A DNA stretch of 64,000 bases, taken from positions 3,348,001-3,412,000 of the forward strand of contig NC_014313.1 of NCBI RefSeq assembly GCF_000143145.1, in the 5' to 3' direction. This document shows, piece after piece, positions 21,128-28,152 of this stretch. Source of the stretch: Hyphomicrobium denitrificans ATCC 51888. GTDB lineage: Bacteria > Pseudomonadota > Alphaproteobacteria > Rhizobiales > Hyphomicrobiaceae. Under the pieces are notes generated by a model that was not told where the DNA came from, did no database searches, and worked only from the letters and a program-made list of their open reading frames with translations. The translations under genes were made by a program, and so were the position numbers. Numbering within the stretch: position 1 is the stretch's first letter; each line of letters opens with the position of its first letter.

Positions 21128-21808
21128 GTGACAGACGACACCTACCACGATACCGCGCCGGATAGGTTAAAGCGCGTAAGGCATGAGATCGTCGCGGCCG
21201 CAGAGGCGGTCAAGCGCTCGCCAGCAGATATCGAACTGATTGCAGTTTCAAAGACTTTCGACGCCGACGCCGTGCGTCCGGTGCTGGCTGCGGGGCAACG
21301 CGTGTTCGGCGAAAATCGCGTGCAGGAAGCCGAGCGCAAGTGGCCGGAGCTGAAGCGCGAGTTCGCGGATGTCGAATTGCATCTGATCGGGCCGTTGCAA
21401 TCGAACAAGGCCAAGGACGCGGTCGCGCTGTTCGACGTCATTCATACGATCGATCGCGAGAAGATCGCGCGCGCGGTTGCGGAAGAAATTTCGCGGCAGG
21501 GGCGGGCGCTCAAACTTTTCGTGCAGGTCAACACGGGCGAAGAGCCGCAAAAGGCCGGCGTGCCGCCGAGCGAGGCGAAAGCGTTCGTCGATTTTTGCAG
21601 ATCGGATCTCAAGCTGCCGATCGTCGGGCTGATGTGCATTCCGCCGGTGGACGAAGAGCCGGCGGTGCATTTCGCGTTTCTCGCGAAGCTCGCGAAAGAA
21701 GGCGGTCTCAAAAGCCTCAGCATGGGCATGAGTAGCGATTTCGAGACGGCGATTGCCTTCGGGGCCACGCACGTTCGCGTCGGGAGCGCGATATTCGGGG
21801 GACGGTAA
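21128..21808 (+). CDS. PLP homeostasis protein, YggS/PipY family
   Basis: Pyridoxal-5'-phosphate-binding protein with a single alanine-racemase-like TIM barrel, 226 residues. The PLP lysine is at position 42 in IAVSKTF. FGENRVQEAERKW, HLIGPLQSNK and the phosphate-binding SMGMSSDFETAI near the C-terminus are classic family signatures. Members buffer vitamin B6 and affect amino-acid balance without a known catalytic reaction. The start is GTG at 21128. It stands alone, with the divergent GlcG-like gene 129 bases upstream. Confidence 0.93.
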   Translation: MTDDTYHDTAPDRLKRVRHEIVAAAEAVKRSPADIELIAVSKTFDADAVRPVLAAGQRVFGENRVQEAERKWPELKREFADVELHLIGPLQSNKAKDAVALFDVIHTIDREKIARAVAEEISRQGRALKLFVQVNTGEEPQKAGVPPSEAKAFVDFCRSDLKLPIVGLMCIPPVDEEPAVHFAFLAKLAKEGGLKSLSMGMSSDFETAIAFGATHVRVGSAIFGGR

Positions 21809-21941
21809 AGCGGGTGTGTGAAGCACGCCGGTCGTTTCCCACTGCATTTTTTGTGGCCGCCGCATCGATCTCGAGTCGCGGTGCTAGGCTCCGTCGCTGA
21901 TTCGGCTGCGTATTTGGGCCGGTGCGCGATAGGGGCTCGAC

Positions 21942-22874
21942 ATGACCGCGTCTTCTCAGAAGAAAGATCCGATCGAAGCTGAGGCAAATGCGTCGGCGGC
22001 GGAAGCCGCCCGTGACGTGCGAGCGGAAATTCTCGAGAAGAGCAAGGACGCCACCACAAGCAAGGCCGCCGTCTCGAAGCTGAAGAAAGCCGAAAAAGAC
22101 GCGACGACCGATGCGCGCAAGAAGTGGTACGATTTCGAGGTCAACGTCTGGATCACGAACTTCAACTCGATCGAGTTCGGTCCGTGGAAGCGTGAGCGCA
22201 ATCGCGGCAAGTCGCGCCAGTTTACCACCGACATGGATATCTTCGCCGAGATCATCGAGAACGGCACGCGGACCGGCGTCCTCGGTTATCGCAAGGAGAT
22301 TTGGAAAGACGCGTCGGGCATGGATAAGCGACTTGTGTTCAAGCTGTTCTCCGACACGCTAAACTGGAAAGCGAGCATGGACATGATGCTCGGCCGTTCG
22401 ATTCAGCAGACGCTTGGCGCGCGCGGCGTTCCGGTGACCACGTATTCGATCAACACCAGCGAAGACGACTATCTCGTCTATCTCGAGCGATCGGCAAACA
22501 AATGGCCGCTGTTGCCGGAGAACTTCTCATTTTTTCTGATGGAGGGCGGTGAGCCGAAATTCTATCGGTTCCGGCGCGACTTCATCAATCTTGGCGGCGA
22601 TTACACCCTCATCAACCAGCACGACGAGCATGTGGGCCATATCGATGGCGCCATTCTGACCATCGGCGGCAGATGGCGCTGCAAGGTGCGTGGCGATCAT
22701 GCCGATCCGCGTCTCATTCAGGTGATGAAGCTGTTTACGGGCATGATCGTCTTCAATCGCCAGGCACGACGCCACGTAAAAGCCTTGGCGCATGACATTC
22801 GCGACGGGCGCATCAAGCCCAATATCCAGCGTCAGGAAGCCGATCTCTATATGAATCCGCGGCGCATCCGCTGA
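21942..22874 (+). CDS. Conserved hypothetical protein, LURP-one-like C-terminal half (tentative)
   Basis: 310 residues, function unknown. The first 60 residues are rich in Ala, Lys, Glu and Asp and look like a charged coiled coil. The rest is a soluble, beta-rich domain. FRRDFINLGGDYTLINQHDE with GHIDGAILTIGGRWRCKV near 208-248 resembles the repeating strand-turn pattern of the LURP-one/Tubby-like fold; this is my inference from pattern only. ATG 21942 follows a stretch without a strong ribosome site. A bidirectional terminator separates it from ppk2. Confidence 0.7.
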   Translation: MTASSQKKDPIEAEANASAAEAARDVRAEILEKSKDATTSKAAVSKLKKAEKDATTDARKKWYDFEVNVWITNFNSIEFGPWKRERNRGKSRQFTTDMDIFAEIIENGTRTGVLGYRKEIWKDASGMDKRLVFKLFSDTLNWKASMDMMLGRSIQQTLGARGVPVTTYSINTSEDDYLVYLERSANKWPLLPENFSFFLMEGGEPKFYRFRRDFINLGGDYTLINQHDEHVGHIDGAILTIGGRWRCKVRGDHADPRLIQVMKLFTGMIVFNRQARRHVKALAHDIRDGRIKPNIQRQEADLYMNPRRIR

Positions 22875-22918
22875 GCATCGCGTTTCGGCGAAGGCTCGCC
22901 GGCGTTCGCATAAAAATA

Positions 22919-22957
22919 TCGGCGGGGATGCTTGGCATCGCCCGCCGAATTGTTTTT
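22919..22957. terminator. Bidirectional intrinsic terminator
   Basis: TCGGCGGG-GATGC pairs with GCATC-GCCCGCCGA around a TTG loop. GTTTTT follows on the plus strand, and the complement of TAAAAAT follows on the minus strand. It lies between the convergent genes ending at 22874 and 22977. Confidence 0.82.
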
Positions 22958-22976
22958 CAAAGCACGGTCTCGCGGA

Positions 22977-23900
22977 TCAATAGTTGGCCGGCACGTACAT
23001 GTCGTCCGGCACGGGCTCACGCAGATAATCGGGATTGTGCACGCGATCCGGAAGCGCGATCGGCGCGCGCACGACTTCCTGATAGGGAATTTGCGTCAAG
23101 AGATGGCTGATGCAGTTGAGGCGCGCGCGCTTCTTGTCGTCGGCGTGCACGACCCACCACGGCGCCTCTGGAATGTGCGTGCGTTCGAGCATCGCTTCCT
23201 TGGCTTTGGTGTAGGCTTCCCAGCGTCGCCGGGATTCGAGATCCATCGGCGACAGCTTCCACTGCTTGATCGGATCGTGAATGCGCATCTGGAAGCGCAG
23301 ATGCTGTTCGTCGTCGGAGATCGAGAACCAGTACTTGATGAGCGTGATGCCGGAGCGCACGAGCATCTTTTCGAATTCGGGAACGGTACGGAAAAACTCT
23401 TCGACGTCCGAGTCCGAGCAGAAGCCCATGACGCGTTCGACGCCGGCGCGATTGTACCAGGAGCGATCGAACAGAACCATTTCGCCGGCCGCCGGAAGAT
23501 GCGGAACGTAGCGTTGAAAATACCATTGCGAACGTTCGCGTTCGCTTGGCGCCGGGAGCGCCACGACGCGCACGACGCGCGGATTGAGGCGCTGCGTGAT
23601 GCGCTTGATGACGCCGCCTTTGCCTGCAGCGTCGCGCCCTTCGAAGAGCACGACGACTTTCAGTTTCTGCGTTACGACCCAATCCTGCAATTTGATCAGC
23701 TCACGCTGCAGGCGGAACAGTTCCTGGAAATAGACTTTGCGATCGAGCGCGCTGTCGCTGTCTGATTGCTCTTTCCCGTCGATGAGCTTTTGCAGACGAT
23801 CGTCGTCCAGCTCCATCTCGAGTTCTTCATCGAGGCTGTCGGCAATCTCAGCTTCGATGCGCGCTGCCATGCCGTCGTACTTCTCGCGTTCGTCAATCAT
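22977..23900 (-). CDS. ppk2: Polyphosphate kinase 2 (PPK2)
   Basis: Transfers phosphate between polyphosphate and nucleoside phosphates; most PPK2 enzymes favour making GTP or ATP from polyphosphate. 307 residues with one PPK2 domain. Walker A FEGRDAAGKGG is at 86-96, Walker B LFDRSWYNRAGVE at 142-154, and the lid region includes GFCSDSDVEEFF. An acidic N-terminal extension of about 50 residues precedes the domain. I start at ATG 23900, which has CAGGA seven bases upstream; ATG 23939 and GTG 23945 are alternatives in frame. The gene stands alone. Confidence 0.94.
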   Translation of the reverse strand: MIDEREKYDGMAARIEAEIADSLDEELEMELDDDRLQKLIDGKEQSDSDSALDRKVYFQELFRLQRELIKLQDWVVTQKLKVVVLFEGRDAAGKGGVIKRITQRLNPRVVRVVALPAPSERERSQWYFQRYVPHLPAAGEMVLFDRSWYNRAGVERVMGFCSDSDVEEFFRTVPEFEKMLVRSGITLIKYWFSISDDEQHLRFQMRIHDPIKQWKLSPMDLESRRRWEAYTKAKEAMLERTHIPEAPWWVVHADDKKRARLNCISHLLTQIPYQEVVRAPIALPDRVHNPDYLREPVPDDMYVPANY

Positions 23901-24009
23901 GTTTGGTCCTGTGGCGGTCTCTTCGGCGATACCGGCCATAGACACGCGAACCCGATGACAGGCTTATGACAGTGTTAGCCTTTGGCGCGGCTCGAAAATC
24001 CTGTTCGTC

Positions 24010-25035
24010 TCAGACCGGAGACGGGTTGCGTTCGCTGAAGCCGGACTGATGCCAATATGGGTACGGTTTCGTCGTCTCGCTTGCGGCGTCGAGCTTGGCG
24101 ACCTGTTCCGGCGTCAGGTTCCAGCCGATGGCGCCGAGATTGTCCTTGAGCTGCTTCTCGTCACGCGCGCCGATAATGACACTCGAAACGGTGGGGCGCT
24201 GGAACAGCCAGTTGAGCGCGATCTGCGGTATCGACTTGCCGGTTTCCTTCGCGATTTCGTCGAGCACATCGACGATGCGGAAAAGACGCTCATCCTCGAT
24301 AGGCGGTCCTTTGTCGGCCGTCTGATGCAGGCGGCTCGTCTCGGGCAGCGGCTGACCGCGGCGGATTTTTCCGGTCAAACGTCCCCAGCCGAGAGGACTC
24401 CAAATGAGAGCGCCGACGCCCTGGTCGAGTCCGAGCGGCATCAGCTCCCACTCATAGTCGCGGCCGAGCAGCGAATAATATGTCTGATTGGCGACGTAGC
24501 GCGGATAGCCGTAGCGGTCGGCGACGGCGAGCGATTTCATCAAGTGCCAGCCGGAGAAATTGGAAACGCCGACGTAGCGGATTTTGCCGGCGCGCACCAA
24601 TTGATCGAGTGTCGACAGCACTTCCTCCGGCGGCGTCATCGCATCGAAGCCGTGCAACTGGAAAATGTCGATATGGTCCGTCTGCAAGCGCTTCAGCGCT
24701 TCGTCGCAGGATTTCAAAAGGTGAAAACGTGACGAGCCGACGTCGTTGGGGGCGTTGCTGAAACGGAACGTGGCTTTCGTCGAGATGAGAACCTTATCGC
24801 GGCGGCCTTTGAGGGCTTCACCGAGAACCTGTTCCGATACGCCGTCGGAATAGACATCGGCGGTATCGAATAATGTGACGCCGGCGTCGAGGCAGAGATC
24901 GATCATCCGGCGGGCTGCCGTGACGTCCGTCGAACCCCAGGCGCGAAAGAATTCGCTCGCGCCGCCAAACGTCGCCGCGCCAAAAGAAAGGAGTGGAACA
25001 GTCAATCCGGACGAGCCGAGGCGTCGATATTCCAT
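24010..25035 (-). CDS. Aldo/keto reductase
   Basis: NADPH-dependent oxidoreductase with a TIM-barrel fold, 341 residues. The catalytic tetrad is visible: Asp57 in LFDTAD, Tyr62 in DVYSDG, a lysine in STKATF near 89 and a histidine in DIFQLHGFD near 123. The C-terminal SSVIIGARDEKQL segment binds the 2'-phosphate of NADPH. Substrate unknown. The ATG at 25035 has GAGGA seven bases upstream; the frame is open to 25059 without a better site. Upstream lies a 344-base spacer containing a long palindrome. Confidence 0.92.
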   Translation of the reverse strand: MEYRRLGSSGLTVPLLSFGAATFGGASEFFRAWGSTDVTAARRMIDLCLDAGVTLFDTADVYSDGVSEQVLGEALKGRRDKVLISTKATFRFSNAPNDVGSSRFHLLKSCDEALKRLQTDHIDIFQLHGFDAMTPPEEVLSTLDQLVRAGKIRYVGVSNFSGWHLMKSLAVADRYGYPRYVANQTYYSLLGRDYEWELMPLGLDQGVGALIWSPLGWGRLTGKIRRGQPLPETSRLHQTADKGPPIEDERLFRIVDVLDEIAKETGKSIPQIALNWLFQRPTVSSVIIGARDEKQLKDNLGAIGWNLTPEQVAKLDAASETTKPYPYWHQSGFSERNPSPV

Positions 25036-25379
25036 TATGAGTTCCTCGAATGCTGGCAATTGCCTTTTTCAGGGCGCGCGAATGCGGAACATCGCCACAC
25101 CGCACTCATCAAATAGGCATGTAAATTAGAAACAATTGCGATCACGGAATTGCCAATTCCGTTCGCAATCTTCACAATTTTTTCGCTTATTGGTAGCGAT
25201 CGGACCATCTGGATACTGATTAATCGCCGTTAAGGTCCGAAAAAGCCCCGAAAAATATCGACACGCGTGCCAGTTGCAAACGTCGACGACGATATGTCGC
25301 GCGGCGAATCCTCCCTTGTTTCCGCCGCATTACGACGCTCGATGCGCGCCGTTTGTTAAGACAAGTGAGGAGAGTAACC
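25036..25379. other. 344-base AT-rich spacer between aldo/keto reductase and CHAP-like gene
   Basis: No gene is supported here; short open frames lack ribosome sites and family similarity. The spacer holds the divergent promoters of both neighbours, a 35-bp palindrome at 25135-25169, a single TTAA-N6-TTAA at 25220-25233 and one isolated ATATGTCG at 25292-25299, the same word found in the fic array. Confidence 0.6.
25135..25169. promoter_or_regulatory. 35-bp imperfect palindrome
   Basis: Outer arms ATTGCGA/TCGCAAT and inner arms CGGAATTG/CAATTCCG are nested around a single central base. It lies 100 bases upstream of the aldo/keto reductase start. A T-run follows after nine bases on the plus strand, but no plus-strand gene precedes it, so an operator is more likely than a terminator. 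Confidence 0.5.
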
Positions 25380-25955
25380 ATGCGATTGAGCTTGTTCGCA
25401 GTGGCGGCGCTGCTGGCAGTCATTGTCGGCGTTCCGTCGGTCGAGGCTCATCCGTACAAGGGCTATAATAGTCATCGGATTGAGCGGACCCATGCGAAAT
25501 GGTCGGGGAAGCAGCGGTATTCGAACCGCGGCTATTCGCAACGGCGGGGCCACAGATACGCAAGTCATTCCTACCGCGGTTCTTACGGACGGCGCGTGAT
25601 TAATCAGAATTCCAGATATGCACATCGGCAGGGCGTAAGCCGTCGTTATGCGCAGCGGCATACGGGGCGCCGTTACGCGTCGGCAGGTGTCGGCGGTCGT
25701 CCGCGCGCATGGTGCGGCTGGTGGATGCGCACCCAGCTCGGGGGCGGTCCGGAATATAATCTGGCAGCCAACTGGCGGCGTTACGGTCGCTCGAGCGGTC
25801 CGCAGGTCGGCGCCGTGGTCGTGTGGCCGCATCACGTCGGCATCATCACGGGGCGGGCATCGAACGGTCAGTGGATCGTGAAGTCCGGCAACGACGGCAA
25901 TGCCGTGCGCGAGCGTGCACGCTCGGTTGCGGGCGCCGTCTTCCGCGTCGGCTAA
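25380..25955 (+). CDS. Secreted CHAP/NlpC-like protein
   Basis: 191 residues. A signal peptide (about 1-23, ending SVEAH) is followed by a basic Tyr/Arg/Ser-rich stretch with repeated RYA and GRRY words (about 40-100). A compact C-terminal domain carries WCGWWMR near 111-117 and WPHHVGIITG near 148-157. The Cys and His spacing is that of CHAP/NlpC-P60 cysteine amidases or peptidases, so a cell-wall hydrolase role is likely, though conservation of the third polar residue cannot be checked. The ATG at 25380 has GAGGAGAG seven bases upstream. It stands alone. Confidence 0.78.
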   Translation: MRLSLFAVAALLAVIVGVPSVEAHPYKGYNSHRIERTHAKWSGKQRYSNRGYSQRRGHRYASHSYRGSYGRRVINQNSRYAHRQGVSRRYAQRHTGRRYASAGVGGRPRAWCGWWMRTQLGGGPEYNLAANWRRYGRSSGPQVGAVVVWPHHVGIITGRASNGQWIVKSGNDGNAVRERARSVAGAVFRVG

Positions 25956-26012
25956 TCGAAGTCGCATTGGGCAGACCGAGGCTTCGGTCTGCCCAGGCGC
26001 TTGCGGTTCGGC

Positions 26013-27029
26013 TCAGAGGTTGAGCTGATAGGTGTGTGCGAGCCAGCCGTAGCTCTCGGGGGCAGTTCTCTCGACGAAGCCAATCGACGGGAACGGCATG
26101 TGATAGCCGATCACCGGAAGGCGATCGGTGGCGGCCATGTCGAACACGCGACGACGCGTAGCGGCGGCCAGTGGTTTGTCGGCGTCGAAGACGCAATGCC
26201 AGTCGGGACGTGCGAGCGACGCGACCTGGTGATGCGCGCAATCTCCCCACCAGAGAAGCGATTTGCCTCCGCTTTCGATCATGAAGGCGAGGTGGCCGGG
26301 TGTGTGGCCATAGGCTTCGATTGCGCGAATGCCGGTCACGACATCGTCGCCCGGCTTGATGAAGTTTATCTTCTCCATCACCGGCTTTGAGTTGGCGCGA
26401 TAAACCTGCGCGAACTTTTCCAGGTCATCCGGCAGCTTGCCTTCCGGCGTCCAGAAATCGTGCTCGATCTGCCCGATGACATAGCGCGCGTTGGGAAAGA
26501 GCGGCTTGCCGTTTTCAATGATGCCGCCGACGTGGTCCGGGTGGCCGTGGCTCAGCGCCACCACATCAATGTCTTCCGGCTTGAAGCCTGCCGGTCCGAG
26601 CTGCGCCGCAAGCCATCCGCCGTTGGGGCGTGGCACGAAGCCGTTGGCGCCGTTGCCGGCGTCGAGCAAGATCAGCTGCTTGCCGGTGTTGACGATCGTC
26701 GGCGTGAAGCCCGGCTGATATTTGCGTTCGGGCAAGAGATTGTCGCGCATCAGCGCGTGCACGTCGGGCTCGCTGGCGTTGCCGCCGATAAGCGGAAACG
26801 GTCCGTCGATGAAAACGTCCGAGTCGGAGATCGTCGTGATCTCGAAATCCCCGAGCTTGAAGCGGTAGAACTTCGGCTGTGCAGATCCTAGGAGCGCCGC
26901 TGCGGCGCGGGCGTTCGAACTCGTTGCGAAAGAAAGCGCGGGTGCGGCGGCAAGCCCGAGGCTCGCCGCGAGCAGCTGTCTGCGATCGAGGTTGAAGGGT
27001 CGCTTTATCGGCTCTGACGTATCGCTCAT
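26013..27029 (-). CDS. Exported MBL-fold metallo-hydrolase
   Basis: Metallo-beta-lactamase-fold hydrolase, 338 residues. The N-terminus carries RRQLLAASLGLAAAPALS (residues 17-34), a twin-arginine-like export signal ending near ARA, so the protein is probably periplasmic. The zinc motif HGHPDH is near 158-163, with further ligands in AYGHTPGHLAF and the C-terminal GYHMPF. Relatives include quorum-quenching lactonases and aryl sulfatases; the substrate is unknown. It is divergent from an AraC-type regulator across 78 bases, which probably controls it. Confidence 0.88.
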   Translation of the reverse strand: MSDTSEPIKRPFNLDRRQLLAASLGLAAAPALSFATSSNARAAAALLGSAQPKFYRFKLGDFEITTISDSDVFIDGPFPLIGGNASEPDVHALMRDNLLPERKYQPGFTPTIVNTGKQLILLDAGNGANGFVPRPNGGWLAAQLGPAGFKPEDIDVVALSHGHPDHVGGIIENGKPLFPNARYVIGQIEHDFWTPEGKLPDDLEKFAQVYRANSKPVMEKINFIKPGDDVVTGIRAIEAYGHTPGHLAFMIESGGKSLLWWGDCAHHQVASLARPDWHCVFDADKPLAAATRRRVFDMAATDRLPVIGYHMPFPSIGFVERTAPESYGWLAHTYQLNL

Positions 27030-27057
27030 AGTTTGTGGCCTCCGGACCGTTCGGACG

Positions 27058-27081
27058 TTAGACTGTCGTGCGAAGGTCTAA
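27058..27081. promoter_or_regulatory. Inverted repeat in the divergent hydrolase/AraC promoter
   Basis: TTAGAC (27058-27063) and GTCTAA (27076-27081) form a perfect inverted pair with a 12-base gap, between the start codons of the two divergent genes. Candidate operator only. Confidence 0.45.
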
Positions 27082-27107
27082 GGTAATCCGCGGGCGGAGA
27101 ACTGCGC

Positions 27108-27902
27108 TTGTATCAATCTGCTGCAACTGGCGTTCAGGACTTGAAGCCGTTGTGGCATGTCGGGACCTCGCGCATGCTGTTTGCGGGATGTCTCGGGCGC
27201 AACACGCTGCACAGCCACAGCACGTCGGTTCTGCTCGCCGGTCTCTATGATGATTTCGAACTGAGGGTCGGCAAAGGGCGGTGGGTCACGTGCCGAATGG
27301 CCGTCATCCGCGCCGGCATACCTTATGAATTCGATGCCGGAGGCCGGCCGCTCGCCGTCATCTACGGCGAGCCGAATGTTGTTTCCGCCGAGGGCTTCGC
27401 GACGTTGATGCGCGACGTCGAGGAGCTTCCGGGCGCGTTGATCAGCCGGCACGGCGAAGTCGCGGCTCTTCGCGCGATCTATGAAGATCCGGACAGCGCG
27501 ACATGGGTCGCGCCGGCGATTGTTGACCTCGTCGATTTTTCGAACGCGCGGGCACGGCGGCAGATTGATCCCCGCATCGCTCGTGCCGTCGATGCGCTGG
27601 CCGGTCGCGACAGCCTCGCACGCGATGGCGACGATCTGCCGTCGGTTTCAACGGCTGCCGTCGACGCGGGAATCTCGACGTCGCGGTTTCAGCATGTCTT
27701 CAAGGCGGAGGTCGGGGTTCCCTATCGCCGCTACCTCTGCTGGCTCAGGATGCGGGCGGCGGTGCGCGATGTCGTGGGCGGCTCCAATCTGACGACGGCG
27801 GCGCACGCTGCGGGCTACTGCGACCAGGCCCACTTCGCGCACGAGTTCCGCCGCATCTTCGGTGCCCCCGCCTCTCGCAGCCTGGCGAACGTCCGGCGCT
27901 GA
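27108..27902 (+). CDS. AraC-family transcriptional regulator
   Basis: 264 residues. An N-terminal cupin-like ligand domain (about 15-130, with LHSHSTSVLLAGLYDDFELR) precedes the C-terminal double helix-turn-helix of the AraC family (about 175-260). The latter includes STSRFQHVFKAEVGVPYRRYL and AGYCDQAHFAHEFRRIFG. The likely start is TTG at 27108, with GGCGGAGA seven bases upstream; the first internal ATG (27174) has no ribosome site and would cut the cupin domain. Divergence from the MBL hydrolase suggests that gene is its target. Confidence 0.9.
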   Translation: MYQSAATGVQDLKPLWHVGTSRMLFAGCLGRNTLHSHSTSVLLAGLYDDFELRVGKGRWVTCRMAVIRAGIPYEFDAGGRPLAVIYGEPNVVSAEGFATLMRDVEELPGALISRHGEVAALRAIYEDPDSATWVAPAIVDLVDFSNARARRQIDPRIARAVDALAGRDSLARDGDDLPSVSTAAVDAGISTSRFQHVFKAEVGVPYRRYLCWLRMRAAVRDVVGGSNLTTAAHAAGYCDQAHFAHEFRRIFGAPASRSLANVRR

Positions 27903-28152
27903 CTTCCATGTCGAGCGCTTGCTGGTGCAACTGATATCCCCGCGAATTCAATGGCTCAATCCGAGTCGAATGGTCGGCAGCGGTAACCATATGGCAACCC
28001 GGCGGCGTCAAGGTTACTGCGGCGGCCTTTGGCGTTGATCCAAGACTGTACCCGACGTGCGCGTAAGCAGCGAAGGCGAAGTCTAGCGACAATTCCAGAA
28101 ATCGCTCGAACGCACGATTTCCGTGCTGCGTCAAAGAAGTACGTTCGCTGAG

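Noticed and set aside
25220..25233. TTAA-N6-TTAA, possible CtrA site
   Set aside because: The CtrA spacing is seven bases; this is one short.
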